The notes beneath the pieces were generated by a model, which did no database searches, was not told where the DNA came from, and saw nothing but the letters and a program-made list of their open reading frames with translations. This document shows positions 20,468 to 29,716 of a stretch of DNA of 57,302 bases, one piece after another (the first letter of the stretch is position 1; each line of letters starts with the position of its first letter). The stretch is taken from positions 1 to 57,302 of the forward strand of contig QOOZ01000049.1 in the NCBI GenBank assembly GCA_003331195.1. The letters run 5' to 3'. Source of the stretch: Puniceicoccaceae bacterium. Lineage in GTDB: Bacteria > Verrucomicrobiota > Verrucomicrobiia > Opitutales > Coraliomargaritaceae. Made by a program: the position numbers and the translations under genes.

Positions 20468-21313
20468 TTAATCGGAGAGGGCGTCATTGGTGCCATCTCG
20501 CCGCGCGATACGTCGACGTATGTGTTCGCTGAGGAAGTCGAGCACGGTGACGACTATTAAAATACAACAAAGCACGGTGGCGAAGCGATCCCATTGGTGG
20601 AATTCTTGGTAGGCGTGGAGTTGTAGACCGAGGCCACCTGCACCTACATATCCTATGATGCTGGCCGAGCGTATGTTATACTCCAACATCCAGATACAGT
20701 GACTCCAAATGAGCGGTTTGGCATGAGGCCAGATACCGTATTGGAATGATTGAAGTGGATCTGCGCCGATCCCACGTAGCGATCGTGCCACTTTCATGTC
20801 GACTGACTCAAAGGCCTCGCTGAAAAATTTTCCTAAATATCCAGTGCTGTAGAGCGTTAAGGCGGCGACGCCAGCCAAGGCATTGGCACCCATTGCAGCG
20901 ACTGCGATAACCGCCCAGATGAGGCTTGGGATGGTACGAATAATGTTAAGCAACATGCGCATGCTAAAGACTAGCCATGTCGGTCCAATCGTCTGGGCGG
21001 CACCCAGAGCGATGATCAGAGAAATAATAATCGCGAAGAATGTAGCTAGAATCGCGATCTCTACGGTTTCAATCAGGGCAGAACCGGTTGACTTCAGCAC
21101 CGTTAGGTCGGGCGGGAAGAATTCGGATAGGAAGCGTCCCAAATTCTTTAGAATGTCGAGATCGCGTTCGTTACCCTCGATTTGGCTACCGCTGAAAATG
21201 ACAGCCAGAAGAAAGATGAGTAGCGTAGTGTTCAGTAAGTTGAGCCGCCGATACCACGGTAATTCACTGAGTGCGGGACCCTTCTCGTGCTGAGGTGTAG
21301 GACTTAGACTCAT
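20468..21313 (-). CDS. phnE: PhnE-type ABC transporter permease
   Basis: 281 aa inner-membrane permease of the phosphonate/phosphite ABC class, with about six helices and a MetI-like core (about 85-270). The cytoplasmic coupling loop contains ARSLRGIGADPLQSFQYGI, and IIGYVGAGGLGLQLHAYQ is typical of PhnE. The start codon overlaps the end of the ATPase gene by four bases. The set is PhnD-PhnC-PhnE downstream of a TonB-dependent receptor. No phnG-M C-P lyase genes are present, so the cargo need not be a phosphonate. Confidence 0.88.
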   Translation of the reverse strand: MSLSPTPQHEKGPALSELPWYRRLNLLNTTLLIFLLAVIFSGSQIEGNERDLDILKNLGRFLSEFFPPDLTVLKSTGSALIETVEIAILATFFAIIISLIIALGAAQTIGPTWLVFSMRMLLNIIRTIPSLIWAVIAVAAMGANALAGVAALTLYSTGYLGKFFSEAFESVDMKVARSLRGIGADPLQSFQYGIWPHAKPLIWSHCIWMLEYNIRSASIIGYVGAGGLGLQLHAYQEFHQWDRFATVLCCILIVVTVLDFLSEHIRRRIARRDGTNDALSD

Positions 21314-22047
21314 ATTTCGGCCTCCTCATTGACCGGCCTGACACGGCGCATCTTGTGTGCCTTCGGGTCGTTTTGGTTTAAGCTAAGTGCAATGTCTGCG
21401 AAGCGCTGAATGTGCTCAGCATTATGGAGTACACAAAGCACAGGTTTGGCCTTTTCGTCGGCTTCTTGCCTAAGTAAGCCCAACACGCGGCCTGCATAAT
21501 AAGCATCGAGACTCGATGCGGGTTCGTCGGCAAAATAAATCTTAGGCTTCTGGAAGAGCACACGTGCTGCGGCGACACGTTGCTTCTCTCCACCTGACAT
21601 ATGTTTCGCCCATTTATGTGGATTTTCACCAACTCCTAGTTCGTAGAGTAATCGGTAAGCCTCTTGCCGGAGTTTTTTTGGGAAGCCAAGTAGGGTGCTT
21701 AGGGAGTGATAGCGGCCTAATCGCCCACAGAGCACATTAGTGAGTAGGTCCGCATTAGGAATTAGCTGGAGCTCTTGGTAAACGATTCCAAAGTGACTAC
21801 GTAGGTCTTCCGGCTTTTGAGCACTCGTGCCGCTGAGTTTGAAACTTACGCTGCCCTCGCTTGGTTCGAGCATGCCACAAAGGCAGGATAGAAGTGTCGT
21901 CTTTCCAACCCCAGAGGGCCCTACGATGGCGAGGAATTCGCCTGAATATAGATCCAGGTCTAGGTCACGGAAGAGCCACCGACCACCTCTTTGTAGGCCG
22001 ATTCCTCGGGCGCTTAATACGGGCTCCTGTTTTTTATCCTGCATCAA
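21310..22047 (-). CDS. phnC: PhnC-type ABC transporter ATP-binding protein
   Basis: 245 aa ATPase energising the neighbouring permease. Walker A GPSGVGKTT spans about 43-51, the Q-loop is IVYQELQL, the signature HMSGGEKQRVAAARVL, Walker B IYFADEPASSLD, and the switch His is in CVLHNAEH. It overlaps the permease gene by ATGA. It belongs to the phosphonate-type clade by context; ATPase sequences alone do not settle the substrate. Confidence 0.9.
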   Translation of the reverse strand: MMQDKKQEPVLSARGIGLQRGGRWLFRDLDLDLYSGEFLAIVGPSGVGKTTLLSCLCGMLEPSEGSVSFKLSGTSAQKPEDLRSHFGIVYQELQLIPNADLLTNVLCGRLGRYHSLSTLLGFPKKLRQEAYRLLYELGVGENPHKWAKHMSGGEKQRVAAARVLFQKPKIYFADEPASSLDAYYAGRVLGLLRQEADEKAKPVLCVLHNAEHIQRFADIALSLNQNDPKAHKMRRVRPVNEEAEI

Positions 22048-22175
22048 TATTGTAGCTTATGCATCACACGATGAAATCTAAATACAAGTTGCTAGGTCAC
22101 ACCTGTCATTGAAATTTTCAGCGAAGATAGGATGCTTCAAGCAAAGGCTAGCAAGTCAAGGTTCACTGAAACCAA

Positions 22176-23081
22176 TTAAAACTGCATCGTACGGCTGATT
22201 TCGAGTGCTTCAAGCGTGGTCTGCAGGTGGGTCTCGGCTTTGGCTGGAGCCAATTCTGCGCCAAAGATACGGTCACGTAAACTACTTGCCTCCGTATTCA
22301 TTTCAAGAAGTGCTGCTTGGAGTGCAGTTTGGTCTAGGCCACTTAGACCCTTACGTACGACGATTACGTGGCTGGGCACGGGACCTTGGCTATCGAGCAT
22401 GCGTAGTCGCTCGCGTTGTGCTTTGCTCAGGTGCTTATCCTTATCAATTACGTAGTAACTGACAGCAGCTGCAAGCGCTTCGCCCCGAAGGACTCGTTCT
22501 GCTGCTGAAACATAACCCGTTCCATAGAAAACATGACCCTCACCGAAGAAGCCCTCAGGGCCGTTCTCTAGATCGATCAGACCTTGGGTATAAAGATCCC
22601 AGACGGGAATAAGAAAACCTGAGGTGCTCGTGCGACTCGAGAAAGCAATGGGCTGGCCCTTGAGCTCAGCGATATTTTGGTAGGGTGCATCTTTGAGTGT
22701 GATCCAGTAACTTTGGTAGTATGGCTTTCCGTCGATGAGTTCGGCTAAAAGAATATCGATGATATCTTGCTCAATCAATTTGGCTGCGGCTGTCGCACTG
22801 AGGTAGGCTAGGTCAATTGTGCCATTACGAAGGCCCTCGTAGATGACGGCAGAACTCATGGGCACGATCGCCTCTACAGGTTTACCCGTAGTCTCCGAAA
22901 GATAGCTTTCCAGGGCAGCGCGATCAGCGAGCATGGCGTCCGGGTCCTTATCCGGCTCTAATGCGACAATAATTTTTTTGACAGTGCTGGCAGCAGCTTC
23001 GTCGCTTTGCTGAGAGCAACCAAGCAGTAGGCTGATTGTAACTAAAAGGGAAAGTTTAAGATAGGTGATGAGTGTATTCAT
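22176..23081 (-). CDS. phnD: PhnD-type periplasmic substrate-binding lipoprotein
   Basis: Solute-binding protein of the phosphate/phosphite/phosphonate family (PhnD/PF12974-like), 301 aa from the ATG at 23081. Signal peptide and lipobox are clear: hydrophobic 8-20 then LLGC with C22. VALEPDKDPDAMLADRAALESYL, a segment ending GLRNGTIDLAYLSATAA, and FSSRTSTSGFLIPVWDL follow the family. A longer frame from 23135 lacks a sensible signal peptide. It lies between the TonB-dependent receptor and the ABC genes on the same strand. Confidence 0.88.
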   Translation of the reverse strand: MNTLITYLKLSLLVTISLLLGCSQQSDEAAASTVKKIIVALEPDKDPDAMLADRAALESYLSETTGKPVEAIVPMSSAVIYEGLRNGTIDLAYLSATAAAKLIEQDIIDILLAELIDGKPYYQSYWITLKDAPYQNIAELKGQPIAFSSRTSTSGFLIPVWDLYTQGLIDLENGPEGFFGEGHVFYGTGYVSAAERVLRGEALAAAVSYYVIDKDKHLSKAQRERLRMLDSQGPVPSHVIVVRKGLSGLDQTALQAALLEMNTEASSLRDRIFGAELAPAKAETHLQTTLEALEISRTMQF

Positions 23082-23183
23082 AAAGCGTGAATAGTGGATG
23101 GAAGAGTGGTCTAAGCGCAAGAGGGGATCGGCCAATAAATGGCCGTCCCCCGAATTTGCTATATATATAATTAGTAATGACTT

Positions 23184-25322
23184 CTAGAAAATACCTTTGA
23201 TCGATAGAGTCGCGTTTATAGGAGCACCCACAGTGAATTGGTGTGTGCTATAAGCGTGTGGGTAGTATTCCTCGTCTAGGAGGTTTTCTACATTAAGCTG
23301 TAGGCGAAGGTTTTCGCTAAGTTGGTAGTAAGCAGCTGCATCAACACGAGTGAAGCTGGGCACTGTTCCTTTTGAGGTACTACCTTTTGGAGTGCTCTCA
23401 CCCTGATAGATCGCACCTAGACCTAGGCCTAGTTTCTCAGTGAGCTGGTAGTTGTTCCAGATCGAGAATGAGGACTTGGGTAGCTCAGCAGGTCTTGCAC
23501 CGCTTGCGGTCTCACCCGTGAGGTAGGTATAGCCTGCGCTTAATATCCACTGATCAGTGATTCGACTGAGGTATTGAGCTTCAAAGCCTTCGATTTCAGC
23601 CTCATTAATTAGAGAGCCACCTGCGCCATCATCAGCTACTAGATCTTGATCGATTTTGAAAATAGCCAAGGTGACGCTTTGATCATTTGCTATATCCCAT
23701 TTGATACCAGCCTCAAGGTTGGTGAATTCATCCGGGTTGAGTCCTGCATCTCCTAGATTAGCGAATTGATCGCCGCTTTGCGGGACGAAAGTTTGGCTGT
23801 AACTAGCGTAAAGAGAGATATTCTCATCCTGCTTGTAGACTATACCAGCACGGGGCGTGAATTCCTCATCCTTATGGCTACCACTGTCGGCTGCACCAGG
23901 TTCATTATCAGTGACCTCAATGTCGAAACTGTCGAAGCGAGCGCCAAGAACTACGGTTAGCTGGTCGCATAGCTCGATCTCGTCTTGGACGTATAGAGAG
24001 AAAACCGAGAGGTCGGTAGCAGTATCGTCGTTGAGGTCGGTGAAAGGTCCTGCATCAAGCCCACCTGCATTAAATCCAACACCAGGGGTGTTGCGATCGT
24101 TGATTGAAAATTCGAATTCATCATCATCAACAAGAGGATCTGGATCGAAGTCGGGATTAAAACGATCGTTTTCCGATGAGCTATCCATAAATTCAGCACC
24201 AAAAAGCAGAGTGTGCTTGATGTTGCTGGTCTCGATTTCAGCGACAAGGTTGCCTGAAAGAACAAAGTTTTGGCGTTCTGTTGTGTCAACATAACCGTCA
24301 ATTGTGACTAAATTTGGGTTTACTGTCTCATCGTATTCAGAAGCGTAGAAGTTTTGGTAAAGCTTATCATAGTCAGTATATGAGGCGGTAAAGATGCCCT
24401 TGATTGTATCGGAGAATGAATGCTGTAGCAACGCACGGTAAGAGATCGACTCAAACTCAGATTTATTTAAATCCGGATCTCCGAAAACGATACCATTGAG
24501 TTCAGAGGCAGGTTTACCATCATCACCTTGTGGGATTCCGCGATCGATGGAACGATCATAATCGATCGCCTCTAGGGAGACATCGAGAGTCGTTTGATCG
24601 CTGAGTTCAAACTTGAAGCTTGGGTTGACCCCGTAGCCGGAACCATTTGAGAAGTCACGGTGGTTCTCGAATGTATTTAAGTAAGCGTTCAGGCGGAAGG
24701 CGCTTGCTTCATTGATGGCAACATTCGTGTCGAACTGAACCTCTCTCGCTTCAAAAGAGTCAAGTGACAGGGAGTATGCACTAAAATCTTGACCGATTTC
24801 TGCCTTCTTAGTTACACGATTGATGACACCACCAGCACCACCACGTCCGAAGAGTAGGGCGTTGGGACCGCGTAGTATTTCGATCTGCTCAACATTGTAG
24901 AGTGGGCGGTAGTATTGAACATCGTCGCGCACACCATCGACAAAGAAGTCGGAGGTTGAGAGGCTGCCGCGAAAGACGACTGCATCGCGGTGGCCTTCAC
25001 CTTGGTTCATATTAACACCAGGCGTGTAATCGACAATGTCACCGACGCTATCAAAGCCACGTAGTGAGATGTCGGCCGCACTCGTGATTGAGAGGCTCTG
25101 AGGCACATCAATGACAGGTGTTGGAGTTTTTAAAGCATTGACCTGATCGGAAAAGAGAAACTGGTCCGTGACCACGAATTCATCTAATTCGTAAACCTCG
25201 TTTTCAGCAGCAGCTGCCATATCTTGTGCCAGTGATGACACAGGATTGATTGTCAGGGAAAGAAGGCCACAGGCCATGAGTTTGATGGGCAGCATCTTTA
25301 GTTGTTTTGTGTATGCTTTCAT
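23184..25322 (-). CDS. TonB-dependent siderophore-type receptor
   Basis: 712 aa outer-membrane receptor. The signal peptide ends near SLAQD. A TonB-box-like stretch ELDEFVVTD is followed by a plug domain (about 65-175: PQSLSITS, SLRGFDSVGDIVDYTPGV, FFVDGVRDDVQYYRP, IEILRGPNALLFGRGGAGGVINRVTK). A 22-strand barrel ends in LSIKGIF with a terminal Phe. The plug pattern matches ferric-siderophore receptors (FhuA/FcuA class). A Fur-box-like site lies 72 bases before the start. It is followed by PhnD/C/E-type transporter genes instead of the usual FecBCD-type importer. Confidence 0.92.
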   Translation of the reverse strand: MKAYTKQLKMLPIKLMACGLLSLTINPVSSLAQDMAAAAENEVYELDEFVVTDQFLFSDQVNALKTPTPVIDVPQSLSITSAADISLRGFDSVGDIVDYTPGVNMNQGEGHRDAVVFRGSLSTSDFFVDGVRDDVQYYRPLYNVEQIEILRGPNALLFGRGGAGGVINRVTKKAEIGQDFSAYSLSLDSFEAREVQFDTNVAINEASAFRLNAYLNTFENHRDFSNGSGYGVNPSFKFELSDQTTLDVSLEAIDYDRSIDRGIPQGDDGKPASELNGIVFGDPDLNKSEFESISYRALLQHSFSDTIKGIFTASYTDYDKLYQNFYASEYDETVNPNLVTIDGYVDTTERQNFVLSGNLVAEIETSNIKHTLLFGAEFMDSSSENDRFNPDFDPDPLVDDDEFEFSINDRNTPGVGFNAGGLDAGPFTDLNDDTATDLSVFSLYVQDEIELCDQLTVVLGARFDSFDIEVTDNEPGAADSGSHKDEEFTPRAGIVYKQDENISLYASYSQTFVPQSGDQFANLGDAGLNPDEFTNLEAGIKWDIANDQSVTLAIFKIDQDLVADDGAGGSLINEAEIEGFEAQYLSRITDQWILSAGYTYLTGETASGARPAELPKSSFSIWNNYQLTEKLGLGLGAIYQGESTPKGSTSKGTVPSFTRVDAAAYYQLSENLRLQLNVENLLDEEYYPHAYSTHQFTVGAPINATLSIKGIF

Positions 25323-25393
25323 TGTTTTTTTGGAGTCAAAATAATATCAGGAATGAGTCTCAATAGCTTTATGTGCATGTCAAGCTATCCATT

Positions 25394-25412
25394 GATATTG
25401 AGTATCATTAGC
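25394..25412 (-). promoter_or_regulatory. Fur-box-like operator upstream of the siderophore-type receptor
   Basis: GATATTGAGTATCATTAGC matches 15 of 19 positions of the classical Fur box (GATAATGATAATCATTATC) and can be read as a 7-1-7 palindrome, TGATATT-G-AGTATCA. It is 72 bases upstream of the receptor start. A second, weaker palindrome, AATGAG-T-CTCAAT, lies at about 25352-25364. Repression by iron-loaded Fur is inferred. Confidence 0.65.
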
Positions 25413-25567
25413 ATGACTAATCTTCGCTATTACAACAACCGCAGAGGGTAGTTTTCGAGTAACTAGCTCCTTAGTGATAACTAAATAGGGTATAGCTTCT
25501 CTTAGTTAGCTGATTGAGTAGTGAGATGGTCGCTCAATTGGAGGCACACCCCGCACGATACCCATAA

Positions 25568-25593
25568 AAAACGCTGACAGATGTCAGCGTTTT
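25568..25593 (-). terminator. Terminator of the rpmF-plsX-fabH-bamD-lptE unit
   Basis: Perfect 12-bp inverted repeat AAAACGCTGACA/TGTCAGCGTTTT followed on the minus strand by a T-run. It begins 24 bases after the lptE stop codon. Confidence 0.85.
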
Positions 25594-25617
25594 ACAGAAA
25601 TAGACTATTGTAAGCTT

Positions 25618-26193
25618 TTACCTAGGTTCCCATGGGTTGAGCACCTCGTCGGCAATTCGACGTGCTAGGCCGCGTGCGATGCGGGGCATGGCTTGGTATT
25701 CCGATTGAATGAAACCTTGTGTCTGGCTGTCTCCTTGAGTGGCGTATAGGTCTTCCACGTAAGCATTGGAAGATTTTTGGATCATGCGTTCTTGGAAGTA
25801 ATATTCGCCCTTGTTTTGATTGAAGAGTGAGACTTCTGCGGAGAGAGTGAGGCTGAAATTCGCGGCCATTGTCGTGTCGAGACTCTGGCGCGCTGCAGCG
25901 CGGCGATTATATTCGGTCAGATTTACAATGAGAACCGCATCAGCGGCTTCACTACTGGTAACTAGCTTTGTGCGCCCATCATGGATGAATACGTCACGAA
26001 TCTGCGAGCTGAGTAAAGCTTGCGCTTGGGGAGCGAAGCTATCATTCGTGACTGGTTTGATGTAAATCGACTTGAAGGGTAGCTCGACTGGGTTGCCAAG
26101 TTGGTAAGAATTGCAGCCGCAGGTGAAGGCCACTGTAAAGAACGTGAGTAATGCTAGTATGCGTTCTTGGAGTATGTTTTGGGGCATCTTCAA
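25618..26193 (-). CDS. lptE: LptE-like LPS-assembly lipoprotein
   Basis: 191 aa. The signal peptide is followed by a lipobox region FTCGC (C25/C27). The mature protein begins NSYQLG and continues with FKSIYIKPVTNDSFAPQAQALLSSQIRDVF, a pattern typical of LptE/RlpB-like lipoproteins that plug the LptD barrel during LPS export. DAVLIVNLTEYNR and a long amphipathic C-terminus fit. It lies 35 bases after bamD and is the last gene of the unit before a terminator. Assignment is by pattern; no lptD is in the window. Confidence 0.78.
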   Translation of the reverse strand: MKMPQNILQERILALLTFFTVAFTCGCNSYQLGNPVELPFKSIYIKPVTNDSFAPQAQALLSSQIRDVFIHDGRTKLVTSSEAADAVLIVNLTEYNRRAAARQSLDTTMAANFSLTLSAEVSLFNQNKGEYYFQERMIQKSSNAYVEDLYATQGDSQTQGFIQSEYQAMPRIARGLARRIADEVLNPWEPR

Positions 26194-26228
26194 TTATAGA
26201 AAGTTAGTTTCGTTGTTTAGAGAAGAAA

Positions 26229-27275
26229 TTAGTCTGCTAGGAGGAACTTGCGAAGAATGCCGGCTCCAGTGATGGGTTGAACCCCTGCTTCAATGTCGGC
26301 GATACGGGCACGGGCTTCTTCGGCTGCCTCCGATTCAGGCGCGATCGTAATGGTTTCGTTATAGAAGACCAGCGCCGCGGTATTGTTTGAGCGATAATCA
26401 TAGAAAAAGTCGCCGAGGTTGAGGCGACTCCGCGCAAGCAGGTCTTGCATTGTTGCGAGGTTGCTTTCGACTTCGCCTAGGTAGCTACTCCGAGGAAAGA
26501 GGATGAGGAAATCTTCATAGTAACTAATGGCTTGTCGTGTCGAGCCTTGATCGTATTCCACTCCATTGATTAGGTTGGAATAGGTCTGCGCAGTAGCATA
26601 ATAGGCGTCCGATGCGAGCATGCTCTGAGGGTAATAGTTGATCAATCGATCAAGCGCATCGATGGCGTCTTCAGGTCTTTGTTCCCATTCAGAGACGATT
26701 GCGATATTCATGAGTGCGAGAGGTGCGTAGTCGCTGTAGGGTGCGTTGCGAACGATCTGTTCAAACTGACGAGCTGCTTCGCCGTATTGCTTGAAGCCAG
26801 GAATGAGCCAGAGGATACGGCCTCGGGCACCCTCCATAAGAGCAGTGGCACAATCAAATTGAGCGCTAAGCACTTGATTGAAATTTTGGTAGTTTGGATG
26901 CTCGAAAATAATCTCCTGTAAGTTAACGAAGGCTTTGGTCCATTGACCCTTGCCCATGAGAATTTGACTATTGAGGAAGCGAGCATCCCCACTGGCCACT
27001 GCCCCTGGGTATTTCTTAATAATTTTCTTCAAGATGCGCTCAGCCGAGCGAGTGTTACCTGCATCAAGTTTTGCCTTCGCAGTTTCGAGTAGGGCGGTCG
27101 CTTCAGACTCTTGCACGGCGTTCGCTATATTGAGATCGACGAGGTCTTCGTCTTCGCCGACGAACCATTCAAGCGGGTTGAACTGGGCATGCAGCGATGT
27201 GACTAGTAGTAGCCAGATAGCGAAAGTGGTAGCGGTCGTATGTTGCATAGTGATTTTTTTGAAGATTACTGCCAT
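26229..27275 (-). CDS. bamD: BamD-like outer-membrane assembly protein (TPR)
   Basis: 348 aa with a signal sequence ([26 protein letters not shown]). Tetratricopeptide repeats spanning about 60-330 contain TPR signatures such as [18 protein letters not shown] and [17 protein letters not shown]. The repeat spacing and [23 protein letters not shown] match BamD/YfiO of the beta-barrel assembly complex. No lipobox Cys is seen, so it may be periplasmic rather than lipidated. The start at 27275 keeps two lysines before the hydrophobic core and overlaps fabH by ten bases; ATG 27248 is the alternative. Confidence 0.78.
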   Translation of the reverse strand: MAVIFKKITMQHTTATTFAIWLLLVTSLHAQFNPLEWFVGEDEDLVDLNIANAVQESEATALLETAKAKLDAGNTRSAERILKKIIKKYPGAVASGDARFLNSQILMGKGQWTKAFVNLQEIIFEHPNYQNFNQVLSAQFDCATALMEGARGRILWLIPGFKQYGEAARQFEQIVRNAPYSDYAPLALMNIAIVSEWEQRPEDAIDALDRLINYYPQSMLASDAYYATAQTYSNLINGVEYDQGSTRQAISYYEDFLILFPRSSYLGEVESNLATMQDLLARSRLNLGDFFYDYRSNNTAALVFYNETITIAPESEAAEEARARIADIEAGVQPITGAGILRKFLLAD

Positions 27276-28264
27276 TTGATCAATGAGGCACCCCAGGTCA
27301 AGCCCGCCCCAAAAGCGACGAGAAGGATCAGATCGCCAGACTGGATCCGGCCCTTCTGATAGGCCTCGTCAAGGGCGAGTCCGACGGAAGCGCCAGAGGT
27401 GTTGCCGAATCGATCGAGATTGTTGTGGAATTTTTCCATTGGCAGCTTCATTCGCTTTGCGAGGCTATCAATGATGCGCATGTTGGCTTGATGCGGGATA
27501 AGTAAATCGATTTGGTCCGACGTGAAGCTATATTGCTTTAGAATATCGCTGCTGACTTGTCCCATGACGCGGACGGCCTGCTTAAAGATTTCCTTGCCGT
27601 TCATTTTGATGAAATGTTGACGCGCGTCGATTGATTCGTGAGAGGAGGGAATCGTTGAACCGCCGGCAGGTTGATAAAGTAGGCTTGGATCGGAGCCATC
27701 GGAGCCAGTGATACTGCCTAAGACCCCGACGCCAGCGGTTTCGGAGGTTTCAATGATGATCGCGCTTGCCGCATCGCCGAAAAGCACGCAAGTCGTTCGG
27801 TCTTGGAAGTCTAAGATCGAACTCATCTTCTCCGCACCGATGATGAGCGCTTTCTTGTAGGCACCCGAACGCAGCATATTAGAGCCAGTGTTGAGCGCGT
27901 AAATGAAGCCTGAGCAGGCAGCCTGGATGTCAAATGCGGTGATGTTACCCAAGCCGAGCTTACTCTGGAGAATGCATGCGGTGGAAGGGAAGGGCATGTC
28001 GGGTGTCATCGTGGCCACGATAATGAGATCAATGTCACTACGGTCAATGCCTGCTGCTGAGATAGCCTTCTCGGCGGCGGCTACAGCCATGTCACTGGTT
28101 GTCTCGCCTTGGGCTGCGAAACAGCGTTCGCTGATGCCAGAGCGTGTACGAATCCATTCGTCTGAAGTGTCTACAATTTTGGACATGTCATCATTTGTTA
28201 GCACATTGGCAGGCGAGTAGGAACCAGTGCCGGTTATGATGACGGATTGAGTAGGCTGAGACAT
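27266..28264 (-). CDS. fabH: Beta-ketoacyl-ACP synthase III
   Basis: Starts fatty-acid synthesis by condensing acetyl-CoA with malonyl-ACP. The 332 aa protein has the thiolase fold with catalytic C117 in [11 protein letters not shown], His in [10 protein letters not shown] and Asn in [21 protein letters not shown] near the N-terminus is a hallmark. It follows plsX by about 60 bases and overlaps the bamD start. Confidence 0.97.
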   Translation of the reverse strand: MSQPTQSVIITGTGSYSPANVLTNDDMSKIVDTSDEWIRTRSGISERCFAAQGETTSDMAVAAAEKAISAAGIDRSDIDLIIVATMTPDMPFPSTACILQSKLGLGNITAFDIQAACSGFIYALNTGSNMLRSGAYKKALIIGAEKMSSILDFQDRTTCVLFGDAASAIIIETSETAGVGVLGSITGSDGSDPSLLYQPAGGSTIPSSHESIDARQHFIKMNGKEIFKQAVRVMGQVSSDILKQYSFTSDQIDLLIPHQANMRIIDSLAKRMKLPMEKFHNNLDRFGNTSGASVGLALDEAYQKGRIQSGDLILLVAFGAGLTWGASLIKWQ

Positions 28265-28325
28265 TGCGGGAAGTTGATTCTAGTTGAATGATCGATCTAT
28301 CACTGCGCCCTAATCTAAGGGCAGT

Positions 28326-29369
28326 TTAGACTAAGTCATTAGCTTGATTGATATCAGAGCTGATTGAGTCAATCATATCATGCCTCACAATTTGGCGAGC
28401 AATGCGTAAAGCATTGGCAATCGCTATATAATTTGAAGAGCCGTGTGATTTCAAAACATTCCCTTTGAGGCCGAGCAGCGGGGCGCCTGCGTACTGGTCG
28501 GGGCTGAGTCGCACTTTCATGTCGTGGAAGGCTGATTTGGAGAGTGCTGCACCGATGATCCGCTTTGGATTACGCACGAGTTCTTCTTTCATGGTATTAC
28601 CGACGAAGCCGAAGACCGCTTCGCTCGATTTCAGAACAACGTTACCGACGAAACCATCACAAACGATCACATCGACGTCTCCATCGAAAATCTGGAAGCC
28701 CTCAATTGGACCCACATAATTAATCACCTTTTTGTCGATCGCTTGCAGATAAACCCCCGATGCGTTAATAAGGCTATTTCCTTTGCCTTCTTCGGTGCCA
28801 ATGGTGAGCAGAGAAACACGAGGGTTTTCAATGCCAAGGGCTGCTTTGGCGTAGTTTGAACCAAGCACCGCATTATGCATTAGATTGATCGAACTAGATT
28901 CTGGATTCGCTCCGACATCTATTAGGACAAAGGGCTTTTTTTTGCTGGGCACAATGATGCCTAGAGCAGGGCGATCGACGCCGTCTAATGGGCGCATGCG
29001 CAGTGTGCCACCAGCCATCAGGGCGCCCGTATTGCCGCAGCTGACGACTGCATCGGCTTTGCCAGCTCTGAGTAGCTCGATGGCTTGAGCCATTGATGAG
29101 TCTTTTTTCTTGCGCAGCGCTTGGATCGGCTTGTCCGTCATGCTCACCACCTCGCTTGCGTGGTGGACGTGGATCTTGTCCGGATCTATGCTGAACTTGC
29201 GAACCTTCAACAGGCGCTCCAATAAGCGCCCATTTCCCACGAGGGTAAAGTCGCAGTCGAGACCTAGCTCATCAGTCGCATACAATAGTCCACGTATGAA
29301 TTCCGTGGGCCCAAGGTCACTTCCCATTGCGTCGACCGCGATGGTGCATTTACCGTCGGGTGCGACCAT
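28326..29369 (-). CDS. plsX: Phosphate acyltransferase PlsX
   Basis: Makes acyl-phosphate from acyl-ACP for phospholipid synthesis. The 347 aa protein carries IAVDAMGSDLGPTEFIRG at the N-terminus, SCGNTGALMAGG, LIDVGANPE, and CDGFVGNVVLKSSEA. It lies between rpmF and fabH, the order conserved widely in bacteria. Confidence 0.97.
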   Translation of the reverse strand: MVAPDGKCTIAVDAMGSDLGPTEFIRGLLYATDELGLDCDFTLVGNGRLLERLLKVRKFSIDPDKIHVHHASEVVSMTDKPIQALRKKKDSSMAQAIELLRAGKADAVVSCGNTGALMAGGTLRMRPLDGVDRPALGIIVPSKKKPFVLIDVGANPESSSINLMHNAVLGSNYAKAALGIENPRVSLLTIGTEEGKGNSLINASGVYLQAIDKKVINYVGPIEGFQIFDGDVDVIVCDGFVGNVVLKSSEAVFGFVGNTMKEELVRNPKRIIGAALSKSAFHDMKVRLSPDQYAGAPLLGLKGNVLKSHGSSNYIAIANALRIARQIVRHDMIDSISSDINQANDLV

Positions 29370-29427
29370 TGTAGTAAGTCAAATTAAAGTAGCAGAGGGC
29401 AGGATCAGATGGCTTAAGTAGAGTCTT

Positions 29428-29607
29428 TTAGACTTCTACGTCGAGCACTTGGCGGCCACGATACATACCATTTGCGGGATTTACGCGGTGAGGGCGGAAA
29501 AGAGTGCCGTCCTGTGTGTCTTTCGAGAGCTGTGGCAGTGCGAAAGTAGTCGCGCCACGGCGTTTGCGGCTCCGTTGCTTAGATTGTTTGCGTTTTGGCT
29601 GTCCCAT
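29428..29607 (-). CDS. rpmF: 50S ribosomal protein L32
   Basis: Small basic ribosomal protein of 59 aa, beginning MGQPKRKQSKQRSRKRRGA and ending GRQVLDVEV. The N-terminal pattern (K-R-x-x-S-x-x-R-x-x-x-R-R) and the HRVNPANGMYRGRQV end are typical of L32. The Cys4 zinc-ribbon residues of some L32 paralogues are absent, so this is a zinc-independent form. It is the first gene of the rpmF-plsX-fabH group, 58 bases upstream of plsX. Confidence 0.93.
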   Translation of the reverse strand: MGQPKRKQSKQRSRKRRGATTFALPQLSKDTQDGTLFRPHRVNPANGMYRGRQVLDVEV

Positions 29608-29716
29608 GGGATTTGTTTTGTTAAATTAAAGTGTAGAAAGCGTGACTACTTTTAAAATTTCGGATTAAAGGCCACAGTTTGGCTCCGTCAAGCTCGCAAT
29701 CATCATAAATTTTACC

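Noticed and set aside
20468..23081. Full phosphonate-degradation operon
   Set aside because: Only transporter-type genes are present; no C-P lyase, phosphonatase or phosphite dehydrogenase is found in the window.
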